Source: Ferruginibacter paludis (lineage in GTDB: Bacteria > Bacteroidota > Bacteroidia > Chitinophagales > Chitinophagaceae). From it: a DNA stretch of 64,000 bases. Positions 1 through 8,972 of this stretch are shown here, one piece after another. A program made the position numbers and the translations under genes. The notes beneath the pieces were generated by a model. The model worked only from the letters and a program-made list of their open reading frames with translations, was not told where the DNA came from and made no database searches. Every line of letters starts with the position of its first letter. Within the stretch, counting starts at the first letter, position 1. The stretch lies in the NCBI RefSeq assembly GCF_030409685.1, contig NZ_JAUFQJ010000014.1, positions 186,001 to 250,000 on the forward strand. Direction: 5' to 3'.

Positions 1-105
1 GAGAATAAAAAATAAGTACCTAATTTCATAGCATATTCAGGAGGGACCATTTTACGATCTCTTCTTTTTGAAGAACGTTATTATCAAAAACGAATTAGCT
101 CCATA

Positions 106-2088
106 TTGTTAAACACTCAGGTATTGAAAATAATATTGACTTGCAACCGGGGAGTATACCTGACTGACAAAATTTGCTTTGCTATTTTTTGCCTGCTTTT
201 TGTCCCATTTGGTTTACAAGCGCAACTTTGCAACGGTAACCTGGGTGACCCCATTGTAAATGTTACATTTGGTGTAAAGAGCTCAAAATTGCCTGCTTCA
301 GCCACATCCTTTGATTATTCCGGCGGTTGCCCTGGTAAAGGAACGTACAGTGTTACCAATTTTTTGCTGGGCTGTGGTGACCATACATGGTTTTTATTAG
401 CAGGCGACCACACCCAGGATGAGGGGGGTGCCTATATGGTAGTAAATGCAGAAAGTACACCAGGAGTAATTTACACCGATACTGTTCATGAATTGTGTGG
501 TAATACCAATTATCAATTTGCCGCATGGATTACAAACGTAATGCAGCCAATTACCTGCGGGGGTACCGCAGTATTGCCTAATATAAATTTTACCGTTGAA
601 ACGCTGTCGGGAACTATTTTAGCCAGTAGCAGTACCGGTAATATACCCGTTACAGCCGATAAAGTATGGAAACAATATGGGGTATCCTTTGTAATGCCGG
701 CCAATATCAACGATGTAAAAATTATCATGCAAACAACTCCCGCATATGGCTGTGGAAGCGCCTTTGCAATAGATGACATAACATTTGCAATGTGTGGTCC
801 GGCGATAAGGGCTACACTGGATACCAGTGCTGAGCCTGTAAATGTATGTGCAGGCTATTCAAATCCATTTATATTAGGTGCGTCTTTTGAGCCCGGATTT
901 ACTGACCCTGTAACGCAATGGCAAAATAGTATTGATAGCGGTAAAACATGGAAAAATATCACCGGGGCTACCTATTCAGCTTATTCGATTCCAAGAAGGG
1001 ATTCAGGTATGGTGCTGTACAGGATATTGCTGGCAGAAAGATCCAATATGGGTTCTGCAAAATGTTGGATAACTTCTAACTTTATCGTGACCAATGTTCA
1101 TCCCCTGCCTGCGCATTTAGCTCCAAAAAGTATTCGTGGATGCCTTGGAAAAGATGTGGTCCTCCCCTATCGGTCAGACATTGCCACCTCGGCTTTATGG
1201 ACCGGGCCAAATGGATACCTGTCTGATAACAGTTTATCCATTGTTCCAAATGTGCAATTTGCCGACACTGGTTTATACCAGCTGGCACAATCCTATAATT
1301 CTGGCTGCAGCACATTAGATAGTTTCTACCTGGGGGTTTTTCCGGGAGTTACCATTTCCATCAACAAGCCCGAAGCATCAATTTGCCAGGGAAAGTCTGT
1401 GGTTCTTTCCGCTGCAGGTGGCGAACAATATCAATGGACACCGTCCAACGGCTTATCCAGCTCCACTATTGCAAATCCAATAGCATCCCCCAATAACACC
1501 ACTATATATAACGTTGCCATCAGCAATGCTTTTGGGTGCAGGGATTCTGCCTGGGTTAAAGTAACGGTGCTCCAAAACCTGTATGTTAATGCAGGGCCCG
1601 ATCATAACATAAACCTGGGCGATTCTGTAATATTGAATGCCACCGTTACAGGAACGCTGGTTGATTTTTTTTGGTCACCAGCTACATTCATTAATGACAG
1701 TCATTTGGTAACTCCCACAGTGTACCCTACAGAAGATGCCGTATACACATTGAACGCAAATTCAACGGTTGGATGTGGTTCTGGTACCTCATCTGCCAAA
1801 ATAAAAGTATTTAGAGATATTTTTATACCCAGCGCGTTCACCCCTAATGATGACGGCAGAAATGATAAGTTCCAGGTAACAGCTGCAAATAATTACAAAC
1901 AATTTAAGTTACTCATCTTTAATAAATGGGGTACATTACTTTACTCAAGTACCAATATCAACAGCTACTGGGATGGCAGATACAAATCTGAGCTTCAGGC
2001 CACGGGAGCTTATGTTTACTATGTTGAAATACGTACTGCATCCAATAAAAAAATAATCCGCAAAGGAACTGTTATGTTGTTAAGATAA
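106..2088 (+). CDS. Secreted multi-domain surface protein with type-B T9SS (gliding-motility-associated) C-terminal domain
   Basis: The last 85 or so residues begin FIPSAFTPNDDGRND and continue through the FNKWG and YWDG motifs. This is the gliding-motility-associated C-terminal (type-B sorting) domain that directs export by the type IX system. The N-terminus has a hydrophobic signal segment ending at LQAQ. The middle holds a jelly-roll-like region (about 50-230) with many cysteines, then Ig/PKD-like modules, one containing NAGPDHNINLGDSV. The protein should be secreted or anchored at the cell surface, perhaps as an adhesin; the ligand is unknown. There is no ATG near the N-terminus, so a TTG at 106, 124 or 136 must serve. 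An AGGAGGG at 39-45 sits just before an in-frame ATT at 49, so the start is uncertain. The nearest upstream in-frame stop is at 13-15. Confidence 0.8.
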   Translation: MLNTQVLKIILTCNRGVYLTDKICFAIFCLLFVPFGLQAQLCNGNLGDPIVNVTFGVKSSKLPASATSFDYSGGCPGKGTYSVTNFLLGCGDHTWFLLAGDHTQDEGGAYMVVNAESTPGVIYTDTVHELCGNTNYQFAAWITNVMQPITCGGTAVLPNINFTVETLSGTILASSSTGNIPVTADKVWKQYGVSFVMPANINDVKIIMQTTPAYGCGSAFAIDDITFAMCGPAIRATLDTSAEPVNVCAGYSNPFILGASFEPGFTDPVTQWQNSIDSGKTWKNITGATYSAYSIPRRDSGMVLYRILLAERSNMGSAKCWITSNFIVTNVHPLPAHLAPKSIRGCLGKDVVLPYRSDIATSALWTGPNGYLSDNSLSIVPNVQFADTGLYQLAQSYNSGCSTLDSFYLGVFPGVTISINKPEASICQGKSVVLSAAGGEQYQWTPSNGLSSSTIANPIASPNNTTIYNVAISNAFGCRDSAWVKVTVLQNLYVNAGPDHNINLGDSVILNATVTGTLVDFFWSPATFINDSHLVTPTVYPTEDAVYTLNANSTVGCGSGTSSAKIKVFRDIFIPSAFTPNDDGRNDKFQVTAANNYKQFKLLIFNKWGTLLYSSTNINSYWDGRYKSELQATGAYVYYVEIRTASNKKIIRKGTVMLLR

Positions 2089-2162
2089 AAAACGCATATA
2101 GTGAAAACGATGTTCTGCAGAATAGTTTTCATGCAACAATATTTACAATCCTTTATCCGCGT

Positions 2163-2196
2163 AAAAAAAGGGCCTGAATTACGTTGATACAGACCC
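2163..2196 (-). terminator. Rho-independent terminator of the haloperoxidase / SusCD locus
   Basis: On the minus strand a stem GGGTCTG/CAGGCCC (2190-2196 with 2170-2176, one G-T pair) closes a 13-base loop and is followed directly by seven T. It lies 19 bases past the end of the haloperoxidase-like gene, the last gene of the minus-strand locus. Confidence 0.75.
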
Positions 2197-2214
2197 TGTA
2201 AAAAACACTGCTCT

Positions 2215-3537
2215 TTATTTTATAATTTTCTCCACTATATATTCTCCTACTTTTCTTCCGGCATTAGCACCTTCATCCACACTATTACGGTAATGGATGC
2301 CCCCATACACACGGCTGATGGAAGCTTCATCCGCTGCCTGTACAAATGAATTAAAGTGACGTTGCATGCCGATATAACGAAGATCACTGGTATCCTGGAA
2401 AGCAAAATTATCGCCGAATAATTTTGTTAACACAACTGCAGCCGAACGGGTGATGGTACTATGCCCGCTGGTGTATTCAGGAAAAGGGGGTGTTTGCAGA
2501 TAAGGTGTCCATCCCTGGTCTATTGATTCATTTATTACAGTGACTGGCCGGATAACATTGCTGCGATATTTCTCATCCCAGCAGGATATGAAGGCATCGT
2601 ACATGGCAATGGCAGTAAGCGCATAGGCCTGTGCCGTTTTTACCGGATCCGCGTGTGTTTGTTTACAGGCAATTGCAGTAATCCCCATCCAGTGGCCGCC
2701 CGGTGTAATTTTTTTATTACCAAACATCATGTGTCCGGAGTGTTCAATTACAAACGGATTGTCATCCCAGTAACGGGCCGTTGCCTTCTGCTCTTCCGTT
2801 AAATTTATTGCGATATTGTAAACCTCCCGGGTATTTTTATAAAAAACGCTGTTGGTATCGGTGCTAAATGCAGGCGGCCTTGGCGGCATAAACTGAGAAG
2901 CAGAATCTAACACCATGGGCTTCATTGTATTCCAGCACCACTCTATTCCATCTGAATAATCCGGCGGTGTGGGTCTCCATTTGCCGGCCTCTTCGCTGCC
3001 AAGATGTTTAGGCTTTCCCCTCGACTGCAAATAGCCATCAGTTTTTGCCCTGGCCAGTATTACTTTGCCAATCGTATCCCCCAGTGCAACAGAACGTTCA
3101 TAAACTGAATCATCCAGGCTTTCTTTAAAATTCGTGTATACGTTTTCTTCATAGCTTTTTAGCGAATCCACCGAAAAGACTTTTACATTTCTAACCACCG
3201 TAAAAAAGGCCTTGGTAGCAGCAAGCGTAAAGTCGTACTTTTTACCTTTTTCAGGTGCAGGTATTTTACCAAAACCCTTTAATTTTTCCGCTATTGAAGG
3301 AGTTCCTTCCTTACTGTATTTTATGGCCTCATAGGAAGCAAGTGAAGAATACACATATATCCTGCTGGCTACCGGTGGCGTAAATACATCGTAGATTATA
3401 ATCTGCGTAAGGAGATCCTCGTTCTGATGCAGTATTTCAGCATCGGAAATTTTTGGTACCGCTTTCTTTTGATGGCAACCGGTAATCAAAATAAGGAGAA
3501 ATATATAGCAACCGGATTTTTTGAATAAGCTTTTCAT
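2215..3537 (-). CDS. Vanadium-dependent haloperoxidase / PAP2-superfamily lipoprotein
   Basis: A 440-residue protein with a lipoprotein signal (LITGC, Cys21), so probably anchored in the outer or inner membrane facing the periplasm. The C-terminal third has the vanadate/phosphate-binding set: K323 and R330 in KYRSNVIRP, S357-G358-H359 in EYTSGHST, and R409 and H415 in SRVYGGIHYRN. The spacing matches the seven contact residues of vanadium chloroperoxidase. The family includes haloperoxidases and acid phosphatases, and sequence alone does not separate them. The Asp that often follows the last His at +4 is Ser here. The gene lies 41 bases after the FG-GAP/heme gene and ends at a terminator, so it is probably the last gene of that transcript. 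The substrate is unknown. Confidence 0.82.
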   Translation of the reverse strand: MKSLFKKSGCYIFLLILITGCHQKKAVPKISDAEILHQNEDLLTQIIIYDVFTPPVASRIYVYSSLASYEAIKYSKEGTPSIAEKLKGFGKIPAPEKGKKYDFTLAATKAFFTVVRNVKVFSVDSLKSYEENVYTNFKESLDDSVYERSVALGDTIGKVILARAKTDGYLQSRGKPKHLGSEEAGKWRPTPPDYSDGIEWCWNTMKPMVLDSASQFMPPRPPAFSTDTNSVFYKNTREVYNIAINLTEEQKATARYWDDNPFVIEHSGHMMFGNKKITPGGHWMGITAIACKQTHADPVKTAQAYALTAIAMYDAFISCWDEKYRSNVIRPVTVINESIDQGWTPYLQTPPFPEYTSGHSTITRSAAVVLTKLFGDNFAFQDTSDLRYIGMQRHFNSFVQAADEASISRVYGGIHYRNSVDEGANAGRKVGEYIVEKIIK

Positions 3538-3578
3538 TTAATTGTATATTTTGGACAAAATGTAATTGGTATATGCTG

Positions 3579-5156
3579 TTATTTTTTAATCGTATTTTTT
3601 AGTACAACGAATGGGGGGCCCTCCTTCCAATTGGCAGCTGACCTAATTGAAGTTGGTGCAATGGAAAAATTTCCCAACACCAGGTCTGTTTTTCCGTCAC
3701 CGTCTAAATCTCCTGCATCCATCGTTAGCCATCTTCCGGCAGATGTGCCGGGTATTTTGTATGGTTGAAAATCGAGGTTACCTTTATTTGCAAGGTAAAT
3801 AAAAGTTTCTTCCGGTTGCTTTACATAATCGGCAAAAAAAGAAATTGCTGCAATATCCAGATTTCCATCTCCGTCAAAATCTCTCGCAATGGCTTTAAAA
3901 CACCCATGCATTGGGTAAAACCAGGTTTGTTTAAAGTGATTGGTGCCATCATTTAAAAAAATATAGATTCCGTGATATGGCTTTAATACGATGGAGTAAT
4001 CCGCGTTGTCCCCACAGGTGTAAACAATATCTGGTTTACCATCCTTATTAAAGTCTGCCATTTCAAAATAAGACGAACCATATATGGGCGGAAAGCGCAA
4101 TACCTGCTCCTGATCAAATTTGCCCTTACCTTTATTGGTAAACAGAAAAACGCCTTCATCACCCTGTGCAAACAATGCCCAAATATCAGGCAATCCATCC
4201 TGGTTTACATCCCGTACATACGCTTTTATGGCTCCGGGAACTTCCCTTATTACATGCCTTTCAAATTTACCACCTCCCTTATTTTCCATCCATGATAAAG
4301 CGCCAACCAAATTTCCATATTCGCAAACCAGGTAATCTTTGTGGCCATCGTTGTTAAAATCAGCAGTGGTAACTTGTACAGGTCTTGCCAGGTTGCTAAA
4401 GCTGATGCTGGTGTCGGTTTTCAACTTTCCTTTTACATCGGTAACTATAAATGCAGCGCTTCCAAACTTACCATTATTTGGATTCATTATACCTATGTTA
4501 CACGTTATAAAACCTTTTTCATTTCTTTCTAAATCAACAACCGGGCTTAAGGCCGGTATGGAATCAGTAAGCTGCAATTGATTATTGAAACTATACACTT
4601 TTTTTGTGGCCATATCCGCCATCATTATCCGATGTGGGTTAAATACAGTATCTATCTGAACGAAAGTGGTAGTGGGTATGTACCGCCTGTATTCAGGCAT
4701 TGCAACCGTAAATAGCTGAGCTCCATCTTTTACAACAGCATTGCTTTTTTGCTGAGTTAACGTATCGGGTGCCAATGCAGTATAATAGTCAATAATATAC
4801 TGCCATTCCTGTGTGCTGATTAATGGCTTTTCGGGATAAAAATTTTTCGGTAACGCGGGATCATTTTTGCTGGAAGGGTATGTTTTATTTCCATAATAAA
4901 AAATTCCCAGCCGGGGCCCCATTTGCGGTAACACCCCGTTTGCCCAACTATTGGAATTAAGCAATGAAGGATCTGGTAACAGATGGCATGATTTACAATA
5001 GGTGCCGGCTAAAACTTTTCCTCTGGCGATATCAGCATCCGGTGTGTTTTTGTGTGCGTGATTCTTTTTAAAATCAGTACAGGAAAGCATAACAAGGAAA
5101 GTTAACACCCATAAAAAACACCTGATTTTAAAAATATCCTGATATAATGAAATCAT
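3579..5156 (-). CDS. FG-GAP/VCBS repeat lipoprotein with N-terminal c-type heme motif
   Basis: I place the start at the ATG at 5156; a TTG three codons upstream is the alternative. The signal peptide ends in a lipobox-like MLSC (Cys26). A single heme-attachment motif CKSCH lies at residues 54-58 in a short cytochrome-like segment. The rest is a chain of FG-GAP repeats with calcium-loop motifs such as DFNNDGHKD, DVNQDGLPD, DFNKDGKPD, DFDGDGNLD and DLDGDGKTD, which predict a beta-propeller. A heme domain joined to a propeller suggests a periplasmic or surface redox protein; the reaction is unknown. It lies between the first large FG-GAP lipoprotein (gap 123 bases) and the haloperoxidase-like gene (gap 41) on the same strand. 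Confidence 0.8.
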   Translation of the reverse strand: MISLYQDIFKIRCFLWVLTFLVMLSCTDFKKNHAHKNTPDADIARGKVLAGTYCKSCHLLPDPSLLNSNSWANGVLPQMGPRLGIFYYGNKTYPSSKNDPALPKNFYPEKPLISTQEWQYIIDYYTALAPDTLTQQKSNAVVKDGAQLFTVAMPEYRRYIPTTTFVQIDTVFNPHRIMMADMATKKVYSFNNQLQLTDSIPALSPVVDLERNEKGFITCNIGIMNPNNGKFGSAAFIVTDVKGKLKTDTSISFSNLARPVQVTTADFNNDGHKDYLVCEYGNLVGALSWMENKGGGKFERHVIREVPGAIKAYVRDVNQDGLPDIWALFAQGDEGVFLFTNKGKGKFDQEQVLRFPPIYGSSYFEMADFNKDGKPDIVYTCGDNADYSIVLKPYHGIYIFLNDGTNHFKQTWFYPMHGCFKAIARDFDGDGNLDIAAISFFADYVKQPEETFIYLANKGNLDFQPYKIPGTSAGRWLTMDAGDLDGDGKTDLVLGNFSIAPTSIRSAANWKEGPPFVVLKNTIKK

Positions 5157-5279
5157 TTTCGACAATTAAAATTCTTAAATTACCAGCTTTTAAATACCAG
5201 CAAATGTCCACGCCGTATTGGTGGTCCGTCTATAGTATCAGGTGATTATCAAAACGGCAACGGGTGTACATAAGATTGT

Positions 5280-8200
5280 TCATGGCATGGTGGCTACCAC
5301 CCTCGTTTTTCCGTTTCTGCCTGTAATTGTTACATTGGTCATATTGGCATTCACTTTTAAAAACCTTGCAGATTGAGAAAGAAAAGACGAGCCATAATAC
5401 AATTCTTTTTTCTGTTTCTTACCATTCTTAAATAAGATCGCTGCACTTTCATCGCCCGGCTCCAAAGAAATAAAGCGAGCATCTTTCTTTAGTTCAAATA
5501 CTTTTAGCGGGCCCCGGTTTTGGCCAGCAGCAAGCAGGTATTTTCCATTTACACTTCTCAATTCTACCAATGCCTTTCCATTGCCCGGAATATATATACC
5601 ACTTTCCAGAATAGACTGTGGTTTAAAATTTCCCTGGCCATCACCCTTCAGGAGTAATCCATTCAATGCATCATAACGGCCAACAGTTACATCAGTTGAG
5701 TAATCATTGGTATTAATAACCAGGTCAAGGTTTCCATCATCATCAAAATCTTCTGCTACCATGCCATTTAAGGCTGATAGCTGCGCCTGAACTGGCAATG
5801 GCACAAGTGTAAATTTGCCTCCGCCATCATTCCGTACAAAGGAAGAATTAAAATTATTTGCCCTTAAAATTAAAGCATCTTTCAATTGGTCTTTCGAAAA
5901 CAGTTGTTGCATGGTGGCAACAGCATATGATTTATAATTTTGAAATTTGGATCGCATCCCTATCATTTGCTTTACAGCGTCATCCCTGGTTTGTGCCGGA
6001 AACTCTTTTTTGGTGGTATCTTGCTGGCTTACCGGAAGGTATATCGATGGAAATGCGTCATAACTATTATTATTATCAAAGTCTTTGGCATAAATTGAAA
6101 CGGGTGTTTGGTCCGTTGCTTTATAAAATGAGTTCTTTCCTAAGTTTCCAATTACATAATCTATATCACCGTCATTGTCAAAATCACCCGCAACGATGCT
6201 GTTCCACCACCCTATTTGGTTTGCAATACCAGTAGTTGTCGTTATGTTTTTAAAAGTTCCTTTGTCATTTTTTAAAAAAGTTACCGGCATCCATTCTCCT
6301 GCCAGTATTAAATCAAACCACCCATCATTGTCAAAATCCGTAAAAACTGCATCGCATACAAGGCCGATATTATTTAAATCTTTAGCCACCAGCGAAGTCA
6401 CATCGGTAAATTTTACGTGCCCGTCTTTGGAATCATTTCTGTAAATAAAACTAGAGACCGGTTTGGGATAATTCCACGGGTCAACTCTTCCTGCAATGAA
6501 AAGGTCCAGATCACCATCTTTATCATAATCAATTGCCCTTACACAGGATTTGCTGGTGAAGTTTTGAGGCAATGCAAGAGATTCAAGAGTGAAGCCCGCT
6601 TTACCGTTATTGATATACAATTTATCCTGGTAGGCTGCTGTATTAGCTTTGCTTTCAAAACCACCATGAGATAAATAAAGGTCCAGGTCGCCGTCGCCGT
6701 CCACGTCAAACAATGTAGTTCCCATGTCCTGAAACTGCATAGCTATATCTTGAAGGGGTTTGGGCAAAGTATCTCGCGAAAATGCGCCATTGCTTTTTTG
6801 CAGTAAAATAGTTGCACCAGCCATAGAATTACCGCCAACAACAATATCATCCAGGCCATCGCCATTTAAATCTCCGGCAGCGAGTGAGGGGCCATACTCT
6901 GAAAGTTTATGAGGCAATAATTTCTGAATATTAAAATCAACATAATCTTTTTGCTGATGAACGAAATGAATACCCAGGTTATCAGTTATGTCTTTAAATA
7001 AATTGTTCCGTGCAAATATGTCTTGAGTCCACGAGTAGGTATCTGTTGCGTTTTTTATGTCTATTGTAATTGTTTGATCGGTCTTTACATTTTTCAATAC
7101 TTGTTTTTTGTTACCCGGCCATTTAATAACAATTGAATCAATGGCCATGTAATTACCCAGGCCGAAATGAGCATTTGTTTGTACAGATGATAAATATCCA
7201 CGGTACGGTGTTTCTTCATAAACCTGCTGCATACCACCTCCATAATAAACTTCTATCCACGCCCCTAATCCGTTTTTGTTCAACGAATCACCTGTGAGTT
7301 GTACACCTAAATAGTGGCTTTCTGTTGGTCTTAAATCCCTGAATGTATTCTCATAAACAGAAGCCTCATCATTGATATTGTTAATAACCATATCTAAATC
7401 GCCATCATTATCCAGGTCTGCGTATGCAGCCCCATTTGAAAAAGATACGTTAGTAAGACCCCAGCTGGATGACACATTATTGAAAGTGAGATTTCCGCTA
7501 TTTTGAAATGCATATTTATGCAGTTTAACCTGGGGAATTTGCTGCAGGGTAAATTCCTTGGAAGCTATTGCAGATGACTGTTGACGAAAAGCGATGAAAT
7601 CATGATCTGTAATGTCTTTGGGATATCCATTGGTAACTACCAGGTCACGATAGCCATCATTGTTAAAATCGGCCACCAACGGGCACCAGCTCCAATCTGT
7701 TTCTGCTATGCCGGCAAAATAGCCAACGTCACTAAAAACAGGGTCGCCAATAGAATCGTTTCTGTTTATCCTTGGGCCCTGGTTCACCTGCAGGGTATTT
7801 CTTACGTATTGATACTGATAATTAAAATAATCGCTATTCTGGTAATTTTGATAACCGCCGGCGCTCAACATCATTTTTTTTCGATAATTATCTTCAGGAT
7901 TCATGTCCAGTTCTACCAGATCAGATAAACCATCATTATTGATGTCGATAATATCCTGTCCCATACCATTTGCCGAGGTATGTTTAAAATAGGATGATGC
8001 TTTATCTGTAAAAGTTCCGTCATGATTGTTTATATACAACAGGTCATTAGAATTAAAATCGTTTGTTACAAAAATATCTTTCCACCCATCCCTGTTGATG
8101 TCAGCGATGGAAACCCCATGCCCGTATCCTTCAATAGTAAGCCCGGCTTCTTTGGTCACATTTGTAAATACAGGATGTTTTAAGGTAGCATTCATGTCAT

Positions 8201-8870
8201 TTCTATACAGCCTGCCGGTACTGGCGAATGTACCATCTGTTATCTTAGGCCTGTAAATAGCAGGATTGACTGTTTTTAAAATCTGGTTAACTGCCAGGTA
8301 CATATCCAGGTCGCCGTCGTTATCATAATCAAAAAAAGCTGCCATGGTAGAATGGGTAGTGTCATCTAAGCCATATGCTGCAGCCATTTCTTTAAATGCC
8401 GGGATCCCATTTTTATCCGGTCCCTGGTTTATGTAAAGCAGATTTTTTCGTTTTTCCGGATCTCTATCCATGGAGGCACATATATACATGTCTTGCAGGC
8501 CATCATTATTAATATCTATTACGGACACTCCCCTGCACCATTTACCCTTTCCATTTACGCCAGCTGCATTTGTAACATCTTCAAAATGCATTTTGCCTTT
8601 GTTCAGGTACAATTTATTTGATACCAGGTTTCCTGTAAAATAAATATCCTGCAAACCATCATTATTAAAGTCTCCTATTCCCACGCCACCACCGTTATAA
8701 ATATTGGTTATGTCAATTGGGTTTATGGAATCGTTTTCAACTATTTTGTTATTAAAGTATATCCCCGATTTATCTGCTGAAACTAAATGAAAAAGGGTAG
8801 TTTTTTGTTTGCAGGAAAAACAGAAAGAGGCGACAGATAATAAAAAAGCAATTCCACAGTTCGGTTTCAT
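5280..8870 (-). CDS. Giant FG-GAP / ASPIC-UnbV (CRTAC1-like) lipoprotein, copy 1
   Basis: The ATG at 8870 gives 1196 residues; a TTG six codons upstream is less likely. The signal peptide ends at Cys20 (CFSC), probably a lipoprotein. Two blocks of FG-GAP/VCBS calcium-loop repeats (for example DFNNDGLQD, DYDNDGDLD, DVDGDGDLD) flank an ASPIC/UnbV domain at about residues 515-600, recognised by GAWIEVYYGG, YRGYLSS and HFGLG. These CRTAC1-type proteins often sit beside SusC/SusD in Bacteroidota, so a surface-exposed binding or processing partner of the transporter is likely, though the ligand is not known. It is clearly homologous along its whole length to the gene at 14576-18160. It has no type IX sorting domain. 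A hairpin separates it from susD upstream. Confidence 0.85.
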   Translation of the reverse strand: MKPNCGIAFLLSVASFCFSCKQKTTLFHLVSADKSGIYFNNKIVENDSINPIDITNIYNGGGVGIGDFNNDGLQDIYFTGNLVSNKLYLNKGKMHFEDVTNAAGVNGKGKWCRGVSVIDINNDGLQDMYICASMDRDPEKRKNLLYINQGPDKNGIPAFKEMAAAYGLDDTTHSTMAAFFDYDNDGDLDMYLAVNQILKTVNPAIYRPKITDGTFASTGRLYRNDMNATLKHPVFTNVTKEAGLTIEGYGHGVSIADINRDGWKDIFVTNDFNSNDLLYINNHDGTFTDKASSYFKHTSANGMGQDIIDINNDGLSDLVELDMNPEDNYRKKMMLSAGGYQNYQNSDYFNYQYQYVRNTLQVNQGPRINRNDSIGDPVFSDVGYFAGIAETDWSWCPLVADFNNDGYRDLVVTNGYPKDITDHDFIAFRQQSSAIASKEFTLQQIPQVKLHKYAFQNSGNLTFNNVSSSWGLTNVSFSNGAAYADLDNDGDLDMVINNINDEASVYENTFRDLRPTESHYLGVQLTGDSLNKNGLGAWIEVYYGGGMQQVYEETPYRGYLSSVQTNAHFGLGNYMAIDSIVIKWPGNKKQVLKNVKTDQTITIDIKNATDTYSWTQDIFARNNLFKDITDNLGIHFVHQQKDYVDFNIQKLLPHKLSEYGPSLAAGDLNGDGLDDIVVGGNSMAGATILLQKSNGAFSRDTLPKPLQDIAMQFQDMGTTLFDVDGDGDLDLYLSHGGFESKANTAAYQDKLYINNGKAGFTLESLALPQNFTSKSCVRAIDYDKDGDLDLFIAGRVDPWNYPKPVSSFIYRNDSKDGHVKFTDVTSLVAKDLNNIGLVCDAVFTDFDNDGWFDLILAGEWMPVTFLKNDKGTFKNITTTTGIANQIGWWNSIVAGDFDNDGDIDYVIGNLGKNSFYKATDQTPVSIYAKDFDNNNSYDAFPSIYLPVSQQDTTKKEFPAQTRDDAVKQMIGMRSKFQNYKSYAVATMQQLFSKDQLKDALILRANNFNSSFVRNDGGGKFTLVPLPVQAQLSALNGMVAEDFDDDGNLDLVINTNDYSTDVTVGRYDALNGLLLKGDGQGNFKPQSILESGIYIPGNGKALVELRSVNGKYLLAAGQNRGPLKVFELKKDARFISLEPGDESAAILFKNGKKQKKELYYGSSFLSQSARFLKVNANMTNVTITGRNGKTRVVATMP

Positions 8871-8913
8871 ACAATTACTTTTCAGCAAGGTTAATATAAG
8901 TTGTTAAAATTAC

Positions 8914-8946
8914 AAAAAAAGAGACAGGGGTTGGCCTGTCTCTTTT
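8914..8946 (-). terminator. Intra-operon hairpin between susD copy 1 and the FG-GAP gene
   Basis: A perfect 12-base stem (8917-8928 with 8935-8946; AAAAGAGACAGG/CCTGTCTCTTTT) with a 6-base loop is followed on the minus strand by a T run down to 8914. Its form is that of an intrinsic terminator. Because an FG-GAP gene follows on the same strand in both cassettes, it may act as an attenuator that sets susCD expression above that of the downstream genes. Confidence 0.75.
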
Positions 8947-8972
8947 CTATTATTTAAAATGCACAATAAGTA

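Noticed and set aside
2102-2131. Hairpin TGAAAAC/GTTTTCA after the surface-protein gene
   Set aside because: The stem is only 7 bases, the loop is long and no T run follows, so I do not call it a terminator.
5280-8870. Reading the large FG-GAP proteins as integrins or calcium-channel-like proteins
   Set aside because: The ASPIC/UnbV domain, lipoprotein signal and position beside susCD point to the bacterial CRTAC1-like family. The calcium loops alone do not show an adhesion role.
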